In this document: piece by piece, positions 7,685-16,341 of the stretch
How the letters are laid out: the number at the start of each line of letters is the position of its first letter
Position numbering within the stretch: position 1 is the first letter of the stretch
DNA from: an uncultured Prevotellaceae bacterium
Lineage (GTDB): Bacteria; Bacteroidota; Bacteroidia; Bacteroidales; Bacteroidaceae
DNA: 59,894 nucleotides
Direction of reading: 5' to 3'
Assembly: GCA_902763615.1 (NCBI GenBank)
Contig: CACWSX010000012.1
Location: forward strand, 1-59,894
Translations under genes and position numbers: made by a program
The notes under the pieces: generated by a model
The model's input: only the letters and a program-made list of their open reading frames with translations
Databases searched by the model: none
Told to the model about the DNA's origin: nothing

Positions 7685-9373
7685 ATGGTACAAATCCGCT
7701 GTAAGAACAATAATTTGACAAAGAGTTTCCCTGAGGGAAGCTCTTTGTTAGACATTTACCTGGAGTTTGCCCAAGAAATCGATCTCCCCTATCCGGTCGT
7801 TTCGGCGAAAGTGAACAACGTGTCTCAGGGACTCAAATACCGCGCGTTTCAGAACCGCGACGTAGAGTTCCTGGATGCTCGTGAGGGTAGTGGCCACCGT
7901 GTCTATGTGCGTTCGCTCACCTTCGTACTCTACAAGGCCACACAGGACGTATTCCCAGGTTCAAAGCTTTTCATTGAGCATTCGCTATGCCGGGGTTATT
8001 ACAGCAACTTCAAGAAGCGCAACAACGAGCCGTTGAGCGATGATGACGTCAGCAGCATCCGTCAGCGCATGCAGGAGATTATCAATCTCGATATGCCCTT
8101 CCACCGCATTGAGTCCACCAACGAAGAAACCATCCGTGTATTTACGGAGCGTGGTTTTACCGACAAAGTGAAACTGTTGGAAACAAGCGGACAAATCTAC
8201 AGCGATTACTATACACTAGGCGACACCGTCGACTATTATTACGGGCCGCTGGTGCCCAGTGCGGGTTATCTGAAGGTTTGGGGCTTGGAGCGCTATGAAG
8301 ACGGACTATTGCTTCGTGTGCCCGATTGGAACAATCCCCTCCAACTGGCAGAGAAGGTTGATCAGCCTAAGACATTCGGCATGTTCGCAGAAAAAACCCG
8401 TTGGGACATCATCATGCGCCTCTCGAATGCGGGTGATGTGAACAAAGCCATCAAACGAGGTTATGCCTCGGAACTGATACAGGTATCGGAGGCCTTACAG
8501 GAAAAGAAAATTGTACAGATAGCCGAAGAAATAGAGCGTCGCTTCCATCGTGAGGAGAATCCTATCCGACTGGTGCTCATCACAGGACCATCCAGCTCAG
8601 GAAAGACGACGTTCTGCAAACGTCTTTCAGTACAACTCCTTGCCTGCGGTCTACGGCCCGTGTCGTTCTCTACCGACGACTATTTCGTGAACCGCGTTGA
8701 TACACCAAAGTTGCCTAATGGCGACTACGATTTCGACAACATCGAAACAGTGGAATATTCGTTGCTCGAAGACCATCTACTGCGCCTGATGCAGGGTGAG
8801 AAAGTTGAGATACCAGAATATAACTTCGTCACTGGTAAACGCGAATACAACGGCAAAAGAATCAAGCTGTCGGGCGATACGGTGCTTATCATCGAGGGTA
8901 TCCACGCCCTGAACCCACTATTGACGAAGAATATTCCCGATGCTCTGAAGTACAAGATCTATATCTCCGCCCTCACCAGCATCTCGCTCGACGACCACAA
9001 CTGGATTCCCACCCGCGACAACCGTCTGCTGCGCCGCATCATCCGCGACTACAACAAGGGTGCCTTTACCGCCCAGCAGACCATCAACCAGTGGAAGAAC
9101 GTTTGCCAGGCTGAAGACCAGTGGATATTCCCCTATCAAGAGACCGCCGACGTGATGTTCAACTCAGCCCTCAACATCGAGTTTGCCGTGCTGCGGACAC
9201 ATGCGGAGATTATCCTAGCCTCTGTGCCACGCAACTGTCCGGAATATGCTGAAGCGCACCGATTGCTGAAGTTCATCCACTATTTCATCCCCATCAGCGA
9301 CAAAGAAATACCGCCCACGAGCATCATGAGAGAGTTCGTAGGCGGCAGTAGCTTCAAGGAATCGTCGTTCTGA
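7685..9373 (+). CDS. Nucleoside kinase with N-terminal TGS-like domain (uridine kinase family)
   Basis: Cytoplasmic P-loop kinase of 562 residues. The N-terminal ~65 residues (VQIRCKNNNLTKSFPEGSSLLDI) look like a TGS/ubiquitin-like domain, and the next ~170 resemble the second-additional domain of threonyl-tRNA synthetase. The C-terminal half is a uridine-kinase/PRK-like domain with Walker A GPSSSGKT at residues 301-308, STDDYFVNR and the strand IIEGIHALNP. This fusion is common in Bacteroidota and Firmicutes and is usually annotated nucleoside kinase; its real substrate is uncertain. The start lies 3 bases after the GPH symporter stop, so translation may be coupled. That linkage makes a sugar or ribonucleoside substrate worth testing. 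Its stop is 1 base from the convergent GH127-type gene. Confidence 0.85.
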   Translation: MVQIRCKNNNLTKSFPEGSSLLDIYLEFAQEIDLPYPVVSAKVNNVSQGLKYRAFQNRDVEFLDAREGSGHRVYVRSLTFVLYKATQDVFPGSKLFIEHSLCRGYYSNFKKRNNEPLSDDDVSSIRQRMQEIINLDMPFHRIESTNEETIRVFTERGFTDKVKLLETSGQIYSDYYTLGDTVDYYYGPLVPSAGYLKVWGLERYEDGLLLRVPDWNNPLQLAEKVDQPKTFGMFAEKTRWDIIMRLSNAGDVNKAIKRGYASELIQVSEALQEKKIVQIAEEIERRFHREENPIRLVLITGPSSSGKTTFCKRLSVQLLACGLRPVSFSTDDYFVNRVDTPKLPNGDYDFDNIETVEYSLLEDHLLRLMQGEKVEIPEYNFVTGKREYNGKRIKLSGDTVLIIEGIHALNPLLTKNIPDALKYKIYISALTSISLDDHNWIPTRDNRLLRRIIRDYNKGAFTAQQTINQWKNVCQAEDQWIFPYQETADVMFNSALNIEFAVLRTHAEIILASVPRNCPEYAEAHRLLKFIHYFIPISDKEIPPTSIMREFVGGSSFKESSF

Positions 9374-9374
9374 T

Positions 9375-11753
9375 TCAATTCTTCACGAGTCTCACCTCGT
9401 AGATCTCACCAATCTGCTTACGCGGCTTGGCGACGAACTTTACGCGGACCTGTGTCTTGCCCTTCAACAGCTCGGCTGGCACAGGATAAGTCTCGTATTT
9501 GAATTCTGAGATACGATATTTGCCCGTATTGTTCACCTCCTTCACCAGCACATCGTCAACAAGAATATCAAACTCATGACTCTTCCATTCGCCTACACCC
9601 CAGTATTTCAGGCGCAGGCTCAGGTCAGTCTGCCCACCCGTCTGAAGCATATAGCTGAAGTAGTGGCCGTCGCTGGCGTCACGATAGAACACATCGTTGG
9701 TATTGCCCACATTCGATCGGTCGGTCTCCATAAAGTGGTCTGACTCTGGCTGTTGCTCACCAGGCTGCACCTTATCCGTCGTACGGGCTTCCAGCGCCTG
9801 GCGCTCCTGCTCCTCCTTGGCCAACTTGTCCAGATAACTCTTGTAGCTATCCTCCGAGAGAGCCAGCCAATACATCATGTAACGCGCATCGTGCAACTCA
9901 AAGAAAGGCATCAGCTCGTTGCGTATCTCGTTCTCCATCTTCGTGGATATCGTGAAGTGCAATGGCTTACCGGCTACGGGCTGCAATTGGTTGGCAATAG
10001 CCTCCAAGTCGTTATTAATCAGTATAGGCGCCTTATCCACAGGCAGTTTCTTGCCGACTGCCAACTGTCCAAAGCGACTGTCGTCAGCTATCAGACGTAC
10101 CAAATCCTCAGTACCCGTCTTCATCGCCAACATGATAGGACCATGCATCAGGGCGATATACTGTGGTAGATTGGGCAGATACTTCACGCTATTGTGCATC
10201 GGGAAGGTCATCTCCACCACGTCGCCCTTCTTCCACTGACGACTGATGGCGACATACGACGACGGACCAGTGACGATGGTAACGGGCTTGCCGTTCACCT
10301 TCACCTGGAAAGCATCGGGCTTCACCCAACCAGGATAGCGCACTTGCAGCGTAAACTCTCCCTTACCCTGAGCAATGGTGATCTTGCTGGTCTCAGTATA
10401 GGGAAAACCTGTCTCCTGACGCAGCACGATACCGCGCTCCTTCCAGTTCAACTCTGAAGCCACGAAAAGGTTGACAAACAGGTTGTCGGCTTTCTTGGTA
10501 TAGACAAACTGGCCATACTTACCATGATTCTCCATACCCGTTCCCACGCAGCACCACATGGCCTCGTTGGGAGCTGAGTAGTTGCGGTAGTGGCGAGGAC
10601 GAGCCGATGTAAAGTACACGTAGCCGCCGTGCTCAGGATGCTGGCTGGAGAGAATGTGGTTGAACGTAGCCAACTCGTAGAAATCAGCATAGCGGGCCTC
10701 CGGATTGCGACGATGGAGTTCTTCCGAGAGTTTAAGCATATTATTGGTATTACAGGTCTCCGGACCATCGATGTCGGTGACAAAGTCCTGACAGGCCTCC
10801 TTGCTGGGGAAGTGCTCACGGCGCGAGTTACCGCCGAAAGCCAGTGTGCGCTCGCCCGTCACGATGTCCCAGAAGTACGCACTCGCCTCATGATAAGCCT
10901 CGTCGCCCGTCAGTTCGGCTATGCGCTCGAAGCCCACCACCTTTGGCACCTGCGTGTTGGCATGCAGGTTGTCGAGACAGTCCTGACGCTGCGACAGGGG
11001 CAGCAGCATACGCTTATGCGAGAAGCGCTTGGCCACATCCAGATACTTCTTGTCACCCGTGATGGCGTAGGCATCGGCCAGCACCTCGTTCATGCCACCG
11101 TGCTCGGTATGCAGCGTGCGCTCCACCTGGGCGTCGGTCAGTCCTGACGTCAGGTCGATGGCCCAGTCGCAGAGACCCAGAAACAGTTTCTTGGCCTGTT
11201 CGTTGCCGCAATACACCCAGGCATCGCGCAGACCGGCGTAGATCTTATGGACATTATAGAAAGGCACCCATGCGCCCGAGTAAGGACCGAAATTACCTTT
11301 CTTGTAGGCCGACCAGATACGGTCGGAGCCTGGCACACCGCCTATATAGCCCTTGCCCCACTCCGGATGGTTCTTGGCGTTGGCATCGGCACAAGCCTGC
11401 AATTCGCTAATCCAATATTCCATACGTTCCTGACATTCCTTGCTGCCCGTAGCAGCATTCATGGCCAGCGCCGTCAGATAGTGACCACCCACATGACCGT
11501 CCAGTCCGGCCCAGTTCGGATACAACTCGCCCTTCGGCTTCAGTCCAGCCTCCTTCAGGAAAGGTGCCAGCAATCGGTCGTTGTCGTACTGCAACAACAC
11601 TTTGACGTTCAGGTCGCGGGCCCTCTTCAGCGGACCGTCGAGCAGGGTAACATCACCAAGGGGAAACTCATCGGCGTAGAGCCGATCCTGTGCTTGAATG
11701 CTGCCCACTGTAAGGAGCAACATCATCGAGAAATAAAGTCGAATTCGTTTCAT
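9375..11753 (-). CDS. Secreted beta-L-arabinofuranosidase-type enzyme (GH127/GH146)
   Basis: Periplasmic or surface glycosidase, 792 residues from the ATG at 11753, which starts a signal peptide (MKRIRLYFSMMLLLTVGSIQA); an earlier in-frame ATG at 11774 only lengthens it. The (alpha/alpha)6 barrel of the DUF1680/GH127 clan is seen in DGHVGGHYLTALA, TEHGGMNEVLADAY and NLHANTQVPK. The zinc-thiolate catalytic set is present: Glu332 and Cys334 in GPETCNTNN, and Cys401-Cys402 in MWCCVGTG. The HANTQ motif and the extra C-terminal domains (after about residue 560) fit GH146 better than classical GH127. Such enzymes remove beta-L-arabinofuranose from arabinan or glycoproteins. Specificity is inferred. 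A divergent GH127 gene starts 115 bases away. Confidence 0.88.
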   Translation of the reverse strand: MKRIRLYFSMMLLLTVGSIQAQDRLYADEFPLGDVTLLDGPLKRARDLNVKVLLQYDNDRLLAPFLKEAGLKPKGELYPNWAGLDGHVGGHYLTALAMNAATGSKECQERMEYWISELQACADANAKNHPEWGKGYIGGVPGSDRIWSAYKKGNFGPYSGAWVPFYNVHKIYAGLRDAWVYCGNEQAKKLFLGLCDWAIDLTSGLTDAQVERTLHTEHGGMNEVLADAYAITGDKKYLDVAKRFSHKRMLLPLSQRQDCLDNLHANTQVPKVVGFERIAELTGDEAYHEASAYFWDIVTGERTLAFGGNSRREHFPSKEACQDFVTDIDGPETCNTNNMLKLSEELHRRNPEARYADFYELATFNHILSSQHPEHGGYVYFTSARPRHYRNYSAPNEAMWCCVGTGMENHGKYGQFVYTKKADNLFVNLFVASELNWKERGIVLRQETGFPYTETSKITIAQGKGEFTLQVRYPGWVKPDAFQVKVNGKPVTIVTGPSSYVAISRQWKKGDVVEMTFPMHNSVKYLPNLPQYIALMHGPIMLAMKTGTEDLVRLIADDSRFGQLAVGKKLPVDKAPILINNDLEAIANQLQPVAGKPLHFTISTKMENEIRNELMPFFELHDARYMMYWLALSEDSYKSYLDKLAKEEQERQALEARTTDKVQPGEQQPESDHFMETDRSNVGNTNDVFYRDASDGHYFSYMLQTGGQTDLSLRLKYWGVGEWKSHEFDILVDDVLVKEVNNTGKYRISEFKYETYPVPAELLKGKTQVRVKFVAKPRKQIGEIYEVRLVKN

Positions 11754-11782
11754 AAACCTAGTATTGCTTATCATTTCTGTTG

Positions 11783-11790
11783 CAAAATTA
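11783..11790 (-). promoter_or_regulatory. -7 promoter box of the GH146-like gene
   Basis: The minus strand reads TAATTTTG, matching TAnnTTTG, 29 bases before the ATG at 11753. Confidence 0.6.
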
Positions 11791-11797
11791 AGAAATT

Positions 11798-11825
11798 ATT
11801 CGTGATTCGTGATTCGTAATTCGTA
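11798..11825. repeat. ATTCGTG/ATTCGTA heptamer tandem array
   Basis: Four consecutive 7-base units (two ATTCGTG-type, then two ATTCGTA-type) fill the spacer between the divergent -7 boxes of the two GH127-clan genes. A change in unit number would alter the spacing of both promoters. Confidence 0.75.
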
Positions 11826-11834
11826 AAAAATTCG

Positions 11835-11842
11835 TAATTTTG
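11835..11842 (+). promoter_or_regulatory. -7 promoter box of the GH127 gene
   Basis: TAATTTTG matches TAnnTTTG and lies 26 bases before the ATG at 11869. Together with the box at 11783-11790 it forms a divergent promoter. Confidence 0.6.
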
Positions 11843-11868
11843 CCACCAATAATCAAAAACAAAACATT

Positions 11869-13920
11869 ATGAAACGAATCTACGCTATTCTGTGCTTCTT
11901 TGTTCTTTGTATGAGCACCGCCTTTGCCCAAAGTGGGTATCCCTATACACAAGTTCCGTTTACGGCTGTTAAGATCACGCCCAACACTTTCTGGGGCGAT
12001 CGTATCCAAGCAGCTCGCGAGGTGACCATCCCTCTGGCTTTCTCGAAATGCGAGAGTGAGCACCGCTATAAGAACTTCGAAATGGCTGCCTATACCCTTC
12101 AGCACCCTGGTCATCCTGGCTTGCAGACACCTGAATGGGACGTCGCCAAGTTCATGGGCTTCTCGTTCGACGATACCGATGTCTATAAAACCATCGAGGG
12201 AGCAAGCTATATACTCCAGACTTATCCCGATGCGAAATTGAAGGCCTACATCGACTCCGTGCTCGATGTGGTGGCTGCTGCTCAGGAGCCTGACGGCTAT
12301 CTCTATACCGCCCGCACCATCAATCCTGAGCATCCTCACGGCTGGGCAGCTAATAAGCGCTGGGCAGCTGAGGAGCATGCCAGCCACGAGCTCTATAACC
12401 TCGGCCACATGGTGGATGCTGCCTGTGCCCACTATCAGGCGACGGGAAGCACCAAATTCCTTGACATCGCCAAGCGCTATGCCGACTGTGTGGTCCGTGA
12501 GGTCGGTCCTAATGCCGGACAGGCTTGTGTCGTGCCTGGTCATCAGATAGCCGAGATGGCCCTTGCCCGTCTGTATGTGCTCACGGGCGAGAAGAAATAT
12601 CTGGACGAGGCCAAGTTCCTGCTCGACTATCGTGGCAAGACGCCCCACAAGGATGTCTATTCGCAGAGCGACAAGCCCGTCGTCGATCAGACAGAGGCTT
12701 GGGGACATGCGGTCCGGGCCGGTTATATGTATGCCGGTATGGCCGATGTGGCTGCCCTCACACAAGACTCGGGCTATATCAAGGCCATCGACACGATCTA
12801 CGAGAATATTGTCTCGCGTAAGTACTATCTCACAGGTGGCGTAGGTGCCCGTCATGGAGGAGAATCCTTCGGCGCCGACTACGAATTGCCCAATCTCACA
12901 GCCTACAACGAGACCTGTGCGGCCATCGCGATGGTGTATCTCTTCGAGCGTATGTTCCTGTTGCATGGCGATGCGAAATACATCGACTGTCTCGAGCGTA
13001 CCCTGTATAATGGTGTCATCAGCGGTATGAGCATCGATGGTGGCAAGTTCTTCTACCCCAACCCGCTCTCGAGCGACGGCCGTTACCGTTTCAATGCCGA
13101 CGGCACGTTGACGCGCCAGCCTTGGTTCGGCTGTGCCTGCTGTCCCTCGAACCTCTGCCGTTTCATCCCCTCGATGCCGGGCTATATCTATGGCGTGCGC
13201 AGCAACAACCTTTATGTGAACCTCTTTGCTGCCAACACAGCTACCATCGCCTTGGGCAAAAAGAATGTGACGATCCAACAGGAGACCAACTATCCCTGGG
13301 ATGGCGACATCAGCATCAAAGTGCTCCAGAACAAGGCCAAGACCTTCAACATGATGATTCGCATCCCGGGTTGGGTACAGAGCAAGGTCGTGCCCAGCGA
13401 TTTGTATAGCTATAGCGATGATATTTTCAGCACTTATGAGATTACCGTAAATGGCCAGCGCGTGGATGGCGACATGGAGAACGGCTATATGGTCATCAAT
13501 CGCAACTGGAAGAAGGGCGATGTCGTCCGCATCCATTTCGATATGCCGGTTCGTACGGTTGTGGCCAATCCTCGCGTGACAGACGATCGCGGACGCGTGG
13601 CCGTAGAGCGCGGACCGCTGGTCTATTGTGCAGAAGGAGCTGATAACGAAGACATCAATCCTCACCACCTGTTGCTCTCTCGCAAGCCCCAGTTCGACCT
13701 CCAGCCAGCCTATGGCATCGAGAATAAAGAGGGCAATGGCCAGACCTTCAACGTCACTGCCATTAAGGCGCAGGCCCAGGAAGCCTCTATCACACCCGAA
13801 GGCAAACTCGCAACGAAAGACGTCACCGTAAAGCTCATCCCCTACTACGCCTGGAACCATCGCGGCGCTGGCCGTATGGATGTCTGGCTGGCCCGTAGCC
13901 TCAGCGGCCTCGAGGATTAA
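11869..13920 (+). CDS. Secreted beta-L-arabinofuranosidase-type enzyme (GH127)
   Basis: Secreted enzyme of 683 residues with signal peptide MKRIYAILCFFVLCMSTAFA. It carries the GH127 zinc-cysteine catalytic centre: Glu348 and Cys350 in AYNETCAA, and Cys422, Cys424 and Cys425 in WFGCACCPSN. This is the CxCC arrangement of the characterised Bifidobacterium enzyme HypBA1, in which one Cys is the nucleophile. Other family marks are GHQIAEMALARLY and LTGGVGARHGGESFG. The predicted reaction is release of L-arabinose from beta-L-arabinofuranosyl ends. It is transcribed away from the GH146-like gene and shares its promoter region, so the pair is probably co-regulated. A long frame on the opposite strand (11788-13971) is a shadow. 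Confidence 0.9.
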   Translation: MKRIYAILCFFVLCMSTAFAQSGYPYTQVPFTAVKITPNTFWGDRIQAAREVTIPLAFSKCESEHRYKNFEMAAYTLQHPGHPGLQTPEWDVAKFMGFSFDDTDVYKTIEGASYILQTYPDAKLKAYIDSVLDVVAAAQEPDGYLYTARTINPEHPHGWAANKRWAAEEHASHELYNLGHMVDAACAHYQATGSTKFLDIAKRYADCVVREVGPNAGQACVVPGHQIAEMALARLYVLTGEKKYLDEAKFLLDYRGKTPHKDVYSQSDKPVVDQTEAWGHAVRAGYMYAGMADVAALTQDSGYIKAIDTIYENIVSRKYYLTGGVGARHGGESFGADYELPNLTAYNETCAAIAMVYLFERMFLLHGDAKYIDCLERTLYNGVISGMSIDGGKFFYPNPLSSDGRYRFNADGTLTRQPWFGCACCPSNLCRFIPSMPGYIYGVRSNNLYVNLFAANTATIALGKKNVTIQQETNYPWDGDISIKVLQNKAKTFNMMIRIPGWVQSKVVPSDLYSYSDDIFSTYEITVNGQRVDGDMENGYMVINRNWKKGDVVRIHFDMPVRTVVANPRVTDDRGRVAVERGPLVYCAEGADNEDINPHHLLLSRKPQFDLQPAYGIENKEGNGQTFNVTAIKAQAQEASITPEGKLATKDVTVKLIPYYAWNHRGAGRMDVWLARSLSGLED

Positions 13921-14245
13921 CCACGACTGTCTTGCCATTGTAGGTGTGTATGTAATTTGTCCCATAAACAAATGATTTTAATTGTTAATAACTCACGAAA
14001 ATTTAAAAGCACTACAAAGTTCGGACATAATTCATCTGTTTCCAAAGCATTTGAAGAATAGTTTTCGATTTTCACAAATTTTAAGGTAAAAAATTACCAA
14101 AATTTCGTTTGTCTTGGGTTTTTATAGGTTTTTCAGTTAAGTGGATTCGGAAAATCAGTTAAGAGATTTTTCGTTTTCAGGTAAGCATTTCCTCTTTTAT
14201 AAGCCTATCGCATACGCGTATGTAGGCAACATTTTGACCTCAAAA

Positions 14246-14466
14246 CGGTATCACGGGTATCACGGTATCACGGTATCATTGGTATCACGACCGACATCGG
14301 CGGAAAAATTTCCTATTATTTTTATTATATATATATTATTATTTTTATTTTATATATAATAAATAATAAATAAGTAATGTCATATATAAATGGAAAAATC
14401 TTTCCAAATTTCGGAACCCATTCATGATACCAATGATACCGTGATACCGTGATACCCGTGATACCG
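14246..14466. repeat. Perfect 42-bp inverted repeat made of GGTATCA iterons
   Basis: The left arm is 14246-14287 and the right arm 14425-14466; the two are exact reverse complements over 42 bases. Each arm holds five GGTATCA cores. Left starts are 14247, 14256, 14264, 14272 and 14281, giving spacings of 9, 8, 8 and 9. The 137-base spacer is very AT-rich, with long TATATAAT-type runs. The arrangement resembles iterons around an unwinding element, or a large cruciform. No protein gene is inside. Confidence 0.9.
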
Positions 14467-14850
14467 CATAAACACCTAAGTGCCTGAGTATCAAGAAATT
14501 TTTTCGATTCTTCTCAAAGTTGTATGGACAATCACCTGACCTTTGGACAAATCGCAGAAATCCATTCAAAACTTGTCCAAAAGAGCAGATAAATGACGCA
14601 AAATACACACGTTCCTACCACCATGTGCACTCGAGTAGAAGAGCGGCACATTACTATCGAACCCTCCGTTGTCCTAAGCAAAGGTACAATTTTTTCTGAG
14701 TAGGCAAGCAATTTCCATGCCCTTCAACAGTAGTTTTCCATAGGTCTTGATGCGGTTATTTTCATAATCCGCTGATTTTTAATGGTTTCTGGTTTCATCT
14801 TGTTGGCACATTTTCCATAGGCAATTGATACAACTTTGGAAAAAACATCG

Positions 14851-14858
14851 TATCTTTG
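14851..14858 (+). promoter_or_regulatory. -7 promoter box of the TPR/HTH lipoprotein operon
   Basis: TATCTTTG followed by CA is an exact match to the common Bacteroidota -7 form. It lies 19 bases before the ATG at 14878. Confidence 0.65.
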
Positions 14859-14877
14859 CAACCGAGAATCCATCATT

Positions 14878-16320
14878 ATGCGGACAAAGATTCTATACAT
14901 ATTTATAATTGGCATTCTGATGGTTGCTTGTAGTCAGCAACAGAAGGAGCCGGATATTCAGACAGCAGTACAGTGTCTGGAGAAGGCGGAGGCTGCTTTG
15001 GCCAACGACAGCATCCGATTGGGTGAGACCTTGCTGCGGAAAACCATCCGTCTGGCTGAGGCGTCTGAGGATTGGCACACCGATTATATCGCGTACCAGC
15101 GACTGGCAGAGGCTTTGTCACAGAGCAACCCTGAGGAGGCTTTGCGACTGATGAAGAAAGCCTTGAGCATCTATGAGCAGCATCCCGACGACGAACAGAA
15201 TTATGTCAACCTGCTTGACTATGCTGGCACGTACGCTGCACAAACGGCTTATAACACAGAAGGCTCATTCGATGATGCACTCGATTTCATCAATAAAGCA
15301 TACGACATCGCTGAGAAAAACCAGATGACCGATCTGATGTGTCAGACGCTCACCAGTCTTGCAAACATCGCTTGGGCCAAGGAAGACTATCGTCAGGCTA
15401 TCGACTATGCCCATCAGGCAAAATCTGTGGCAACAGCCGAACTGAAGCCTGGCGCATTGCAGGTTTTGGCTCGCAGTTACCTCAGTCTCAGCATGCTCGA
15501 CTCAGCAGAAACGGTCTATCGTCAGATTGAACCTGGAGATGATGTCCATCTAGCCTACATCGTACAAAGCAACCTTGCCAAGATTGCACTCCGACGGATG
15601 GGCGCCAAACAGGTAGAGGACGATATTGACGATGCCTTCGAACAGATAGAGGACTTCTATTACAAGGCGCTCGAACAGAAGGATCAGTACTATCAGGAGA
15701 CGCTGAGGCAGGAAACGGAGAATCAGCAACTCGAATACCGTTCGCAGCTATATGCCCGTACACTCCTAATCGTCATTGTTGCTGCAGTTATCATCCTCCT
15801 CGCGGTTGTACTGGCACTCCGCTATCGTATCCGTATGCTTCGTCAACAAAGGGAATTCGAGCAATCGAAACTGGAAAACGAACTGCTCATGCAGGAACAG
15901 GAGAAACAACGGCTCCAACAGGAGGCTGCGCATCAGAAGACCTTGCTGCATCAGGCGAACGAAGTGGTGGCTTTCCTGCAGAATTTCATTCTCGAGCGGA
16001 CAGAAGTACTGAAGAAACTCAACAAAAGTGACGATTCGCTCATTACCCTCAATCCGCACGAATGGAGCGAAATAGAACGGACGCTCAATGCCATCGACAA
16101 CAACCGTTTTGCCCATATCCGCGAGCAATATCCCAACATGCAGGAAGATGACATCCGTCTGTGCATTCTCACGCGTCTTGGCCTCAGCAATCGCACCATC
16201 GGCAACATCTACTGCATCACCATCTCAGCCGTCCAGCATCGCAAGCTCAAACTGAAGAAGGACGTGTTTGGAGAGAGCAATCCGGACATCACGCTGGAAC
16301 AGATACTCAACAGCAAATAA
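14878..16320 (+). CDS. Membrane TPR lipoprotein with cytoplasmic HTH (putative transmembrane regulator)
   Basis: Predicted one-component regulator spanning the inner membrane, 480 residues. The start at 14878 gives a lipoprotein signal with Cys18 (ILMVAC); an upstream frame from 14836 would run through the promoter. Residues about 25-265 are helical TPR-like repeats (for example PEEALRLMKKALSIYE and YRQAIDYAHQA), expected in the periplasm. One membrane helix follows (about 295-314), then a Gln/Glu-rich coiled coil (320-385) and a C-terminal LuxR-like helix-turn-helix (about 420-462, DDIRLCILTRLGLSNRTIGNIY). It is 21 bases upstream of two secreted DUF3244-type proteins and probably controls them. 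A protein of the same plan lies at 56326-57891 beside another DUF3244-like gene. Function is inferred from layout. Confidence 0.75.
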   Translation: MRTKILYIFIIGILMVACSQQQKEPDIQTAVQCLEKAEAALANDSIRLGETLLRKTIRLAEASEDWHTDYIAYQRLAEALSQSNPEEALRLMKKALSIYEQHPDDEQNYVNLLDYAGTYAAQTAYNTEGSFDDALDFINKAYDIAEKNQMTDLMCQTLTSLANIAWAKEDYRQAIDYAHQAKSVATAELKPGALQVLARSYLSLSMLDSAETVYRQIEPGDDVHLAYIVQSNLAKIALRRMGAKQVEDDIDDAFEQIEDFYYKALEQKDQYYQETLRQETENQQLEYRSQLYARTLLIVIVAAVIILLAVVLALRYRIRMLRQQREFEQSKLENELLMQEQEKQRLQQEAAHQKTLLHQANEVVAFLQNFILERTEVLKKLNKSDDSLITLNPHEWSEIERTLNAIDNNRFAHIREQYPNMQEDDIRLCILTRLGLSNRTIGNIYCITISAVQHRKLKLKKDVFGESNPDITLEQILNSK

Positions 16321-16341
16321 TAACAAAAAACAATAACAACA

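Larger units (their letters stand above)
13921..14877. other. Gene-free kilobase, AT-rich, carrying an iteron inverted repeat
   Basis: No convincing coding region was found in this stretch on either strand; the short frames have no signal or family features. It holds an AT-rich left part with two CAGTTAAG words (near 14136 and 14156), a perfect long inverted repeat around a very AT-rich core, and the promoter of the TPR gene at its right end. It may be the scar or the cis-acting region of a lost mobile element. Confidence 0.7.

Noticed and set aside
6530-7693. Open frame of 387 codons opposite the second GPH symporter
   Set aside because: Shadow frame; the symporter has family signatures, and the antisense product is rich in Gln, His and Arg with no domain.
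11788-13971. Open frame of 727 codons on the opposite strand of the GH127 gene
   Set aside because: It is an overlapping shadow of a clear GH127 gene with intact catalytic residues; its own sequence shows no known domain and its composition follows the codon pattern of the other strand.
14246-14466. CRISPR array
   Set aside because: Repeats are 8-9 bases with no unique spacers and are arranged as an inverted pair; no cas genes.
14246-14466. Chromosomal replication origin
   Set aside because: I saw no DnaA-box clusters, and no dnaA, dnaN or gyrB neighbours; only the iteron look is similar.
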